Source: Ophioceras dolichostomum (lineage: Eukaryota; Ascomycota; Sordariomycetes; Magnaporthales; Ophioceraceae). From it: 14,003 bases of DNA. Positions 1-6,977 of this stretch are shown here, one piece after another. The notes beneath the pieces were generated by a model, which was not told where the DNA came from, made no database searches, and worked only from the letters and a program-made list of their open reading frames with translations. The stretch spans positions 1 through 14,003 of the forward strand of contig PYST01000592.1 in the NCBI GenBank assembly GCA_003049485.1. The letters are read 5' to 3'. Position 1 is the stretch's first letter. Each line of letters opens with the position of its first letter. The translations under genes were made by a program, and so were the position numbers.

Positions 1-239
1 ACGGCCCTCTGTACTCGTCCGAGAACCCGCTCACCCTGAATCAGAGCGCCGGGATGCGGCTTGTATTACAAGTGTGCCCACGCCTTTAATGTAAAGGGTT
101 TGGTTTGCTAGCTACCGCGGCAGGTCACCTGCCGTTTCAACTTATCCTGTATCATAGTCACTAGGTAGTCGCTAGCACGTCTTATACTCCTAGGGAGGTG
201 GAAAGCGCTTGGCGGCGCTTTCAACAGACGTTAAAAATT

Positions 240-263
240 CAACAACAACAACAACAACAACAA
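240..263 (+). repeat. (CAA)8 microsatellite
   Basis: Eight perfect CAA units in a row, followed by CAT. Read in one frame it would encode eight glutamines, but that frame starts at a GTG and has no other sign of coding, so I treat it as a simple repeat. Confidence 0.95.
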
Positions 264-406
264 CATATAGTCTGCGAAAGAATGCAAGTTATCGGCGAAC
301 GGTTGAACTACTACCCCTCCAGCTTTTTCGTGTGGGACCTAGCGCAACAATCTTCTAACCCTGGCACAACCGCTATTGGAGACCGGAACCTAAGCATGGG
401 TACTAA

Positions 407-427
407 GACTGTGTGTGTCACACAGTC
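407..427. repeat. 9-bp perfect inverted repeat, 3-nt loop
   Basis: GACTGTGTG at 407-415 is the exact reverse complement of CACACAGTC at 419-427, separated by TGT. It could form a short hairpin in DNA or RNA. No function is known. Confidence 0.85.
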
Positions 428-751
428 ACCTCTGGTCGCCTCAGGCAATAACAATGGACACTTGATAGTTTCTTCGAAATCCGAGATTTTATCGCGTCGT
501 TGTCAGCTTGGCAAACGTGACTTTTGATCTCAAACAACACATCCCAACAAGAGACAGGAAAATGGATTACCGATTCCCCATTAAAGTCAGCCTTTCCATC
601 CCCTCCCTTTCCTGTTCCGTTATCTGTGCGCCGTCGCTAATTCTTTTCACGGTCCACCATAATAATTACAGTTTCGGTTCGGATGGAACACAATTTCGGG
701 CGTCACAAAGCCGCCCGCGGGTTCCGAACACAGACACTGTTGAACCACGGT

Positions 752-773
752 TGGGTGCACTTCCGTGCACCCA
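752..773. repeat. 9-bp perfect inverted repeat, 4-nt loop
   Basis: TGGGTGCAC at 752-760 pairs perfectly with GTGCACCCA at 765-773 around the loop TTCC. The right arm overlaps the first CACGTG box (772-777). Confidence 0.85.
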
Positions 774-777
774 CGTG
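772..777. promoter_or_regulatory. CACGTG E-box 1
   Basis: Palindromic CACGTG, the core site bound by fungal bHLH regulators such as Pho4-, Cbf1- and SREBP-type factors. It is one of three copies within 105 bp (also 826-831 and 871-876), lying 80-190 bp upstream of the first readable codons of the kinase relic. Such a hexamer is common by chance; the spacing is what makes the group notable. Confidence 0.4.
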
Positions 778-825
778 GACGAGTTGCCTCAGTCACCAAG
801 GCAGCCCCCTCGACAGACCTTAGGT

Positions 826-831
826 CACGTG
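826..831. promoter_or_regulatory. CACGTG E-box 2
   Basis: Second CACGTG of the group, within GTCACGTGGG, directly followed by the palindrome GGGCCC. It lies between the second and third hairpins. Confidence 0.4.
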
Positions 832-839
832 GGCCCCTT

Positions 840-863
840 GGAATCGCTTACAAAAGCGATTCC
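840..863. repeat. 10-bp perfect inverted repeat, 4-nt loop
   Basis: GGAATCGCTT (840-849) and AAGCGATTCC (854-863) are exact reverse complements around the loop ACAA. This is the strongest hairpin seen in the window, and it lies between two CACGTG boxes. No poly-T tract follows it, so it does not resemble a bacterial terminator. Confidence 0.9.
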
Positions 864-870
864 TCCGACT

Positions 871-876
871 CACGTG
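871..876. promoter_or_regulatory. CACGTG E-box 3
   Basis: Third CACGTG of the group, within ACTCACGTGTAG, 7 bp after the right arm of the 10-bp hairpin. Confidence 0.4.
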
Positions 877-957
877 TAGACTAGCTTTACTCTTCCCTGT
901 ACATCATCAGAATCAACAGATTGGTTTACCACGCGCGTGTTTGCTTTTTCCCGTTGA

Positions 958-1668
958 AGCCCAACCAACAGACACATTGATCATGTGTACGAGGTCAGAA
1001 TCGACCGAGGCCCCTGGTATCCAACCATTACGGCCGTCATCCGCCGGCTCCCCGACGTGGTCCAGAACCTAGTGCGGCGTCTCTGGCCGGTGTACTTCCT
1101 ACCGAGTGAAGTCATCCTCGAGATGTGCGCCCGCAGGTCGTGGGAGCCGGCATACGAGCATGAGAAGCAAATCTACCACCAGCTTGAGAGTCTGCAGGGT
1201 GATCGGATCCCGGTCTGCTACGGTTAAGCACGCGTCGAGGGCTACTCGCGCGCTCTGGTCCTCTCGGTCGTTCCGGGGACGAGGGCGATCGACCAACACT
1301 ACAACCCAAAGATCGGCACGGGCCCGGGCCTCATCCCTCCTCCCACGCCGGGCGAGTTCCGGCGCCGCTTGGCGGAAACGTATAGGGCGATCTACGCCTG
1401 CGGGGGGTTGGAATACCAAGACCTCAGTCTCGATCACGTGTTCCTCGTGGATGACAAGGTGGTTCTAGTTGACCTGAAGGATACCCATCCCGCTGTCGAG
1501 CCGTACGACGACGGGACCGAGGATTCCGAGTTCAACCACACCATCGACCGTCTCGCGAACAGCTACGGCCGATACCTCACTGACGATTATTACTGGGCAC
1601 GCCCCATATCCCCATCAGAACTCTCTCCCAGCTCTCTCATACCGTCGCGATCACATCGTGTTGCATAA
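958..1668 (+). pseudogene. relic of a small fungal protein-kinase-like gene
   Basis: The frame is open from 958, after a TGA at 955-957. It reads through a family I recognise in sordariomycetes as short protein-kinase-like proteins of unknown substrate. Matching blocks are YEVRIDRGPWYPT (from 988), the LPSEVIL strand, GDRIPVCYG (1198-1224), EGYSRALVLSVVPG (1237-1278) and a degenerate catalytic region YQDLSLDHVFLVDDK then VVLVDL (1414-1473). A TAA at 1225-1227 interrupts the frame exactly between CYG and ARVEGY, while the homology continues in the same frame. No splice pair of usable length removes it. There is no in-frame ATG after 957, and about 80-100 N-terminal residues of the family are missing. 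The beta-3 lysine position looks replaced, and the Asn of the LDN motif is His. These signs together mean a dead gene; a mis-sequenced base could explain only the stop. Confidence 0.8.
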
Positions 1669-2383
1669 CTTGTCAAAAGGGAGGCAATGATAAACGGGCT
1701 GCAGAGGCCCCAGCGACCCAAGTACGACCAGCGCGAAGATGCTGTAGGCTGGATGTGCAAGGGTGCAGGTGACTTGGGGCTCGGGAATCGCGTAGTTTCG
1801 TCCCATATCAAAGCTTTGCCGGAGTAAAGCTGGGGAAAAGGCCAAGCACGGGAGGAAAACAACGTGTCACATACAAATAAAACAAGCGGCACCCATGGTC
1901 TCGGCGATAAGGAAGTCAGCTGACAGGGGAAAAGTTACATACTTACCTGAAGGCGAACCTTTGTGTTTTGTTACGCCGAAGGCCATCCCACATTGTGGTG
2001 TGTACTACGTGGTATGCTGTCGCTTATTAGTAAGAAAACTGGAGAGCTTACCGGGTGCGTCATCACAAATTACATGCATTATCTTACCGTAGTAGGCATG
2101 GTTGTGTGTCAGGGGCGAGTGGCACGGGTGCCTTTGCGTGGTCGCCCGTCCACGTGTGCAGGACTGTGCGGCTCAGGGCAGGGTGAGAACTAGCATGTCT
2201 GTCTGTCGGGCTGGGTGCGTACGCTAACACCGGTGTCTGTTACGAAAGCTTATATTGACTGCAAAGCAATGGCATCTGGTACCTCATGTGCTTTCCTCTC
2301 CACCAGTGATCTCCTCCTCTCCAAACTATCTATGGGCTTTAACTAGTAGTGCTCTTCCCTTTCCACAACAATGCGACTCAAGT
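1669..2383. other. intergenic, nothing recognised
   Basis: I see no gene, RNA or mobile element. There is an AATAAA at 1876-1881 on the plus strand, about 210 bp past the end of the kinase relic, and a single CACGTG at 2151-2156. Short open frames here have no coding character. Confidence 0.6.
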
Positions 2384-3184
2384 CTAGGCCATTGAGGTAG
2401 TGCGAGTAGCAAACGTGCTAGGCTCCCAAGTGCTGGAAGACGTTTTCGTATTGGTGCAGCGATGACACCCTGTGAGAGTGTGATTCCCACCGGTCGACCC
2501 GATGGGCGTGGTGGTTTTGCTTGTGCACGACTTCCATTTGGTGACAGTGCTAGTCACGTTCATCGTCTCAGTCACCCACTGCGTCTGCCAGCTGGTAACG
2601 GGCGGCAGGGTAGTGGCGGGGCACGACGTGGTGGTAGACGCGCCGCAGCCGCCCTTGGCCTCCAGCTCAATGGGGAAGCACTTGGCCTGACCGAAGTTCG
2701 GGGACACGTAGATGTTGTACTCGGTGTCCGTGGCCGGGCAGGCGTAGAAGGTGGGCGAGCCGTTGTAGAGGAACGTGCTGTCCGCACTGATGGAGAAGCC
2801 AGTCACGGGGGGCTTGCCCTCGTCACACTGAACTTGCGTGGTGGGAGGATCTAGACGATGGCGTTGTCCTCGGTTAGCACCGGCAGTTGTTAGGTGGCGA
2901 GAATAGGAGGCAGTAGCTAGGTGAAACTTGCCGGTAACGATGCATCCGAAGCCACTGTCATCGGTAAAGCTTCCGCTCTGTTTGTCGAAGCAGAACTCGG
3001 TGGTGGGATAGCTCCCATTCAGACGGATCTGCCCATCCTCGAGTTGGCCTGCCTCACAGGGGAAGGGGGCTTTGGAGGCAAGAGTGAACTTGCAGCAGTT
3101 CGCTCCGCGGGACCCCAGCTCCAGCCTACTTGCAAACGCAGAGTGGAACAGGAGGGCAAGGCCCCAGGACAGAGAGCGGTGCAT
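2384..3184 (-). CDS. secreted PIR1-like cysteine-rich cell wall protein (copy A)
   Basis: Spliced model: 3184-2932 joined to 2850-2384, 239 aa, TAG stop. The ATG at 3184 opens a signal peptide (about residues 1-19, hydrophobic stretch WGLALLFHSAFA). The body (residues 30-154) has the order CKFTLASKAP, GQLEDGQIRLNG, GFGCIVT, QVQCDEGK, GFSISAD, FLYNGSPTFYACPATDTEYN, then GQAKCFPIELEA. I recognise this as the fungal domain resembling the C-terminal four-cysteine domain of yeast PIR covalently linked wall proteins (PIR1-like C-terminal domain). A Thr/Ser-rich tail (155-239) with N-glycosylation sequons (NVT, NHT) follows, with no hydrophobic GPI signal. The likely site is the cell wall or outside the cell. 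The intron is GC-AG and in frame, so the frame also reads unspliced as 266 aa. The second copy lies at 6978-7712. The family call rests on pattern memory, so the exact domain name is less sure than secretion. Confidence 0.85.
   Translation of the reverse strand: MHRSLSWGLALLFHSAFASRLELGSRGANCCKFTLASKAPFPCEAGQLEDGQIRLNGSYPTTEFCFDKQSGSFTDDSGFGCIVTGKFHLATASYSRHLTTAGANRGQRHRLDPPTTQVQCDEGKPPVTGFSISADSTFLYNGSPTFYACPATDTEYNIYVSPNFGQAKCFPIELEAKGGCGASTTTSCPATTLPPVTSWQTQWVTETMNVTSTVTKWKSCTSKTTTPIGSTGGNHTLTGCHRCTNTKTSSSTWEPSTFATRTTSMA
2851..2931 (-). other. GC-AG intron of PIR-like copy A (81 nt)
   Basis: Donor GCAAGT directly after ACCG and acceptor CTAG before ATCCTCCC, with candidate branch points CTAAC about 20-40 nt upstream of the acceptor. 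It is phase 1, at the same place as the GT-AG intron in copy B. Splicing gives VT-DPPTTQVQC against VT-EPPHRQVRC in copy B, which supports both ends. The length is 27 codons with no stop. Confidence 0.85.
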
Positions 3185-3205
3185 AGCTTCAGAGACGGGG
3201 AGAAT

Positions 3206-3589
3206 TCACAGATTGCTGTGCTGCCTGTGTACAGATGGGACGTTTGGGTTCCGTGGGTGGTAGACTTTGAACGAACTGCCTCTGACATGCTCAAGGGGTT
3301 TCTTTATGGCTCGCTCGTCCGAGGACAGAGGAGAGAGGGGGGAAGGCATCACCCCCGAGAGACACGACGAGGGCAACATGCTGGTGTCGTCATGATCATC
3401 GGACTCGGATGAAAAGAGTCTCTCACATGCCGTCTCGGCGCTCTCGGCGTCTGACATGGACAGGGACAGGGCTTCGTTGGAAGTCGTACGACAATAGGCG
3501 GCAGCTCTCATGGCGGTGAATATCATGAAAACCAAGTTTTGATCCTCGGAGGACATCGGTCGTGATGCTTGATATTGCCTCTGCCCCAT
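3206..3589 (-). CDS. possible small serine-rich protein, or upstream ORF
   Basis: ATG at 3589 (alternative ATG at 3553), stop TGA at 3206-3208, 127 or 115 aa. It is not recognised. The middle is rich in Ser, Asp and Glu (for example SDAESAETACERLF, SSESDDHDDT), third positions favour G/C, and it reads more like coding sequence than the chance frames around it. It ends 22 bp before the ATG of PIR-like copy A on the same strand, so in a fungus it would have to be a separate transcript, a 3'-degenerate gene or an upstream ORF in the leader of copy A. No signal peptide or domain is visible. I include it as doubtful. Confidence 0.35.
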   Translation of the reverse strand: MGQRQYQASRPMSSEDQNLVFMIFTAMRAAAYCRTTSNEALSLSMSDAESAETACERLFSSESDDHDDTSMLPSSCLSGVMPSPLSPLSSDERAIKKPLEHVRGSSFKVYHPRNPNVPSVHRQHSNL

Positions 3590-3599
3590 GGAGATTGGC

Positions 3600-3623
3600 G
3601 GATTATAGGATTATAGGATTATA
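3600..3623 (+). repeat. three tandem copies of an 8-bp unit
   Basis: GGATTATA occurs three times in succession without change. It lies just upstream of the doubtful ORF at 3206-3589 and inside the spacer between the minus-strand PIR-like gene and the plus-strand gene at 3985. Confidence 0.95.
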
Positions 3624-3984
3624 CTGGCAGTCCCGTGCGGTTCTTGTTGGCCGTCAGCTTACACGGCTGTGGAGTCAGTGGTGCGGGAGTCTGATGTGGT
3701 CCACACTGGTGGGTGGTCAGCTCAAGTACCGCTGATCGTATGTGGGTCGATAGTAGGGCTGTCTATCGGAGGATCGTTGGTATTTTGCCCAAATTCCAAT
3801 AACTCAATGTCGTCACGTATATCGCGTAGAACAAGCCTGGACGGCGATGGAAGTGCCCATATCTCTGTCCCGTAATTACCGGTGCTGCTGCTGAACATTT
3901 GAACAATCTTCAGCGATCTCGTCCTCACTCTTACGCTGCCCCCCAAAACTCCGAATCCACCATTCCACTCAGCTCATTCCAGCC
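3624..3984 (+). promoter_or_regulatory. spacer, probable promoter of the 3985 gene
   Basis: No gene is seen in this 361-bp stretch. It lies between divergently oriented transcripts and should hold the plus-strand promoter. Near the ATG the sequence is rich in C and A and ends in CCAGCCATGGC, a good context for a fungal start codon. I see no clear TATA box. Confidence 0.4.
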
Positions 3985-5022
3985 ATGGCATCCAACCAGG
4001 GACAGGGCCAGGACTTCGTCCTCCAAGGCATCCTCGCAACGCTGCAGCGTCTGGAGGACCGCCTCGATACCATTGAGTTCACGATATCTCACACGGGCAG
4101 GTCGCCCGATGATGAGCCTGAATCGTGGGCGCACGAAAGTGAACCTGCCTGGCAGCAGCACCACCACCAGCAGCAACAACATGAGGATCCTCAGAACACT
4201 CAGACGGCCGAGCACCAGGCCGCTCTGTATGCCCGGTCTTTGTCGAAGCTGCGCAACCGGTTTGAGTTCGCGGATGACAGCTTCTCCGACCTGGAAGCTG
4301 TTCCGCAGCAGCTCCAGCCCATGGCAGGACGGGACGCCGACTGCATCTCCTTGTCTGTCTACTCGCGGCCGCTCTCCCGCGCCGGCCTTTTGGCTGTGGC
4401 CACTGCTTGCGAGGCCGTCGTGGAGGCACCCGACCAAGACGTGGACTCCCCACTGCCCCAGCCCTTATCGCCCGCCACCGTGTCATCCACGTCCGGCCAG
4501 GACTCCGATGACGACCGCAGCAGCGGTGCCCGTTTCAACGGCTCCTACGACGTTTCAAGGACCACCATTACACCTCCCTCCAGCATCGGAGGTGGATCGA
4601 CTCCCCCGCTCAGTCGCCGGGAGACGATCCGGTCGGCGCGCAAGATGGTCATCGACCGCTTCTTCAAGACGTCCTCGCTCAGCTCTGCAGCGTCCCACCG
4701 CTCCAGCCGACGCTCCAGCCATGAGTCCCAGCACCACCAACCCTATGACTATCAGAGCACTCAAGACACCTATGACACCCAGAGCACTCAGAACACTCGG
4801 CACCAACCCTGCCCGGACCCTAAGACTGAGTCCCCAACTCCAACTCCCACGACTCGGGGCTTCAACAAACGGGTTGGCGAGTACCGCGTCGGAGTCGTGT
4901 CCTTCGTGCAGGATGCTCGCGACAAGGCCTGGTCTTGCGTGTTGATTCTCCCCAAGGCGACAGGTTGCCTCGGACGGTTCATGATGGATCAGCAACTCAG
5001 GAGGTTGGATGCTCGAGCGTAA
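3985..5022 (+). CDS. low-complexity protein of unknown function (345 aa)
   Basis: Single-exon frame from the ATG at 3985 (context CAGCCATGGC) to TAA at 5020-5022, with strong G/C third positions. I do not recognise the family. Residues 10-35 form an amphipathic, coiled-coil-like helix (LQGILATLQRLEDRLDTIEF). Residues 56-66 are a Gln/His run. A long Ser/Thr/Pro-rich part likely to be disordered follows, then a basic stretch around 213-247 (RRETIRSARKMVIDRFFK, SSRRSS). Residues 254-271 are a 9-residue imperfect tandem repeat. The only ordered-looking C-terminal block is GFNKRVGEYRVGVVSFVQD onward (about 292-335). There is no signal peptide or membrane segment, so it is probably intracellular. 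An AATAAA follows the stop closely. An unrecognised intron cannot be excluded, but none is needed. Confidence 0.75.
   Translation: MASNQGQGQDFVLQGILATLQRLEDRLDTIEFTISHTGRSPDDEPESWAHESEPAWQQHHHQQQQHEDPQNTQTAEHQAALYARSLSKLRNRFEFADDSFSDLEAVPQQLQPMAGRDADCISLSVYSRPLSRAGLLAVATACEAVVEAPDQDVDSPLPQPLSPATVSSTSGQDSDDDRSSGARFNGSYDVSRTTITPPSSIGGGSTPPLSRRETIRSARKMVIDRFFKTSSLSSAASHRSSRRSSHESQHHQPYDYQSTQDTYDTQSTQNTRHQPCPDPKTESPTPTPTTRGFNKRVGEYRVGVVSFVQDARDKAWSCVLILPKATGCLGRFMMDQQLRRLDARA
4744..4797 (+). repeat. 27-bp imperfect tandem duplication inside the 3985 gene
   Basis: Units 4744-4770 and 4771-4797 share TATGAC at the start and the core CAGAGCACTCA at a 27-bp period. They encode YDYQSTQDT then YDTQSTQNT. 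The length is a multiple of three, so the frame is kept. Confidence 0.9.
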
Positions 5023-5044
5023 CGGCTTCCCGTGAGATGGAGTG

Positions 5045-5050
5045 AATAAA
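5045..5050 (+). terminator. AATAAA polyadenylation signal
   Basis: AATAAA 22 bp after the stop of the gene at 3985-5022, on the same strand. The position fits a fungal 3'-end signal. Confidence 0.55.
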
Positions 5051-5352
5051 AGCAATGGGACATATTAGTCAAGATTGTATCATTTCCTTTGTTTCAGAGA
5101 ACATCTAGTGCGAATGGACTACAACAAAGAAGAAATACCAACCAACAACACCAGCGTCGTGTCATACGTGACGGGTGATGCTGATGCACGTGATAGGCGA
5201 CGTCACCCAGCACGGGCTCAGTGCATAACCTCGCTAAATCCGCTATAAGTCCACCGTCGCAACTGCCCTCTTCCGATTACGACCAGCTAACGTGCCATCA
5301 GCATCGAGTACCAAGCTGCCCCAATTCTTGCAAATTGAATATTCCCCCAAAT
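5051..5352 (+). promoter_or_regulatory. spacer, probable promoter of the 5353 gene
   Basis: No gene seen. The reading frame of the downstream gene is open back to 5221 but contains no ATG before 5353. A CACGTG occurs at 5186-5191. The leader just before the ATG is A/T- and C-rich (CCCCCAAATATGG). Confidence 0.4.
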
Positions 5353-6797
5353 ATGGATAGCACAGACTTTGCCGATACAACTTTGCAGCAGGACTTGGCC
5401 CCAACCAGGCAGATTCCACAGTTCCTGCTCGACGCGCAGCACCCATGGCTCGTAGCGAACCGGAAGACGATCGAGTTGCTCCCAGACCCGGCGACTTTCC
5501 TCCACTCGGCCCCAGGCAGCAGCACGCATCCTGACGGCGCCACCCTCACCGTCCCGCCCGACCTCTTCCACCACGTTCGCATCGGCAACCACAGTCGACC
5601 CGACGGCTCCCAAGTCCAGCGGTCCGGCTGGTCGCATGCGCTCTCCCTGATGCGCGAGCTGTCGCAATGCCCAGCCACGTCGCTGGCACGAGTCCGCACC
5701 CTCCGCATCGACGTCTGGGTAGAGGAAGAATCGGGGGACGGCCCGACTGACGAGCTGGTGTCGCTGTTTGCCGATGTGCTGGGCGCGCTGCCTGCGCTCA
5801 ACATATTGATGTGGGGCATGCCCGGTGACCCAGAGTTGATGGCACGGTTCAGAGAGGCGTTCGAGGCGCGAGGCTTGCGCCTGCCGTCCGTGGTCGAGCT
5901 TCACCCCTCACCGGGGTGGGGTGAGGTCCTCGTGGGCCTGTGTCCAAATCTGAGAGCGCTCGAGGGCTTCTCGGGCGCGGGAAACACGTGGTCGTGGAGC
6001 GTAGCCAGCGAGCCGGGTATCGCGCTGGTAAAGGCGGTAGGCAAAGTTGCACCGCTGGCGCTGACAAGATTTGCTATATCGGCTACGCTTAGTGCAGATT
6101 TCGTCAAAGGTACGTTTCTCGCCATCGAATATGCATGTCTAGATCTTGCTGGCTGCTCCGAGGATTGATGAGTTCCACATATGTTTGATGATGACTGACT
6201 GATGATTGACGGTTGACGGTGATGGCTGCAGAAATCTTCAAGTCTACGCCACACCTCACAAGCCTGGCTCTGGACGGTGATACTCCCACACCGAGTCCAA
6301 TCAGCTACAAAAGGCTCAAGGCGGGCGAACGATATCCTGCGCAAGACGCTGTCCTCAAAGTCTGGAAGCCCCATATGCGTCCTGAATACCATCGACATAA
6401 ACTCGTCTCACAGAACCAAAACTGACGTACATTATCGACGCCACTGTAGGGCATGTTGCTCGTGCTTGCCCGCTTCCCCCGTCTGCGCACCCTAGAGTTA
6501 CCCTCGCCGGCGAATCTCGGCTTTGGGCTGGCGAGGAAAAGGCAAACATGCGGTAGTGTGCTGGGTCAGCAGCAGGAACTGACGATAACCCGGCAGTACT
6601 GGTGGGACATCGAGGGGGTCGCGTCAATGGTCGTTGAGGCTTTGCCTGGGTTGGAGGTGCTCAGGGTCGACAGGCGCGAAGCGATCATAACACGTAATGG
6701 AGACGGCAGCGGCAGCACTACAGCAGCGTCTTGGCCTCGGAGTGGTCGGGTGGAAGAGCATCTACAAGATATCATGCCGGACTGCAAACGATGCTAA
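5353..6797 (+). CDS. leucine-rich, F-box-protein-like fungal protein (about 410 aa)
   Basis: Model: 5353-6109, 6232-6359 and 6450-6797, 410 aa. The ATG at 5353 is the first in frame; the open frame upstream begins only at GTG. There is no signal peptide. The protein has spaced leucine-rich segments: ARVRTLRIDVW (about 115), LGALPALNILMW (about 145), LCPNLRALEGF (about 195), STPHLTSLALDG (about 257), VLARFPRLRTLELPSP (about 299) and ALPGLEVLRV (about 360), ending in WPRSGRVEEHLQDIMPD. This pattern is typical of a large set of ascomycete hypothetical proteins often labelled F-box-like, which would act as substrate receptors of SCF ubiquitin ligases, but I see no F-box at the N terminus. The first intron is well supported. 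The second has a clear branch point and acceptor but a poor donor, so the exon 2 end is uncertain. It is convergent with the PIR-like copy B, 180 bp away. Confidence 0.65.
6110..6231 (+). other. intron 1 of the F-box-like gene (122 nt)
   Basis: Donor GTACGT after GTCAAAG, acceptor GGCTGCAG, several CTGAC/TTGAC branch candidates about 10-35 nt before the acceptor. Phase 1; splicing joins DFVK to EIFKSTPHL. Confidence 0.85.
6360..6449 (+). other. intron 2 of the F-box-like gene (90 nt), weak donor
   Basis: The acceptor CACTGTAG at 6449 is forced, because a TAG ends there directly before the exon 3 frame, and CTGAC at 6422-6426 is a good branch point. The frame then needs a phase-0 donor. The candidates are AAA-GTCTGG (used here) or GCT-GTCCTC at 6351, and neither matches the fungal consensus. 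The product across the join reads QDAVLK-GMLLVLARFPRL. Confidence 0.5.
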
Positions 6798-6977
6798 CAG
6801 AAGGCAGGAGTCTACAGTTAAGGCAAGCAAAGCGGCGCACAGGCGGCAGAACTTCACCAACCGGCACCAAACACCATGTTCTTGGCTCGGATCTTTGTTG
6901 TTGCTACGAGTAACTTCCAGGCCTCCCTAAGCTCCTTTCCTATATCCTCCCGAGACAAGTCTCATCTGCGCAGTCAC

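Larger units (their letters stand above)
1..957. other. non-coding region with hairpins and E-boxes
   Basis: I find no believable gene here. The open frames present begin only at GTG or TTG, have no matching exon structure and show no recognisable protein pattern. The stretch holds a CAA microsatellite, three short perfect inverted repeats and three CACGTG boxes, which are listed separately. It may be the promoter side of the dead kinase-like gene at 958-1668 or simply accessory intergenic DNA. Confidence 0.6.

Noticed and set aside
198..527. Frame with eight glutamines near the left end
   Set aside because: The glutamines come from the CAA microsatellite, the frame starts at GTG, and nothing else supports coding.
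840..863. Hairpin read as a bacterial rho-independent terminator
   Set aside because: No T-run follows, and the gene structures in the window are clearly fungal.
508..879. 123-codon plus-strand frame
   Set aside because: It starts at TTG, covers the hairpin and E-box cluster, and has no protein-like pattern.
1223..1245. Splicing out the TAA at 1225 with a GTTAAG donor
   Set aside because: The only nearby in-frame acceptor would make an intron under 25 nt, and the protein pattern needs the residues on both sides of the stop.
3899..4945. 348-codon plus-strand frame overlapping the 3985 gene in another phase
   Set aside because: It starts at TTG and is dominated by Ser/Pro/Arg/Thr typical of a shifted reading of GC-rich coding DNA; the 3985 frame has an ATG in excellent context and a nearby AATAAA.
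5287..5904. 205-codon minus-strand frame opposite the F-box-like gene
   Set aside because: It is the antisense shadow of exon 1, whose plus strand has the leucine-rich pattern and proper intron borders.
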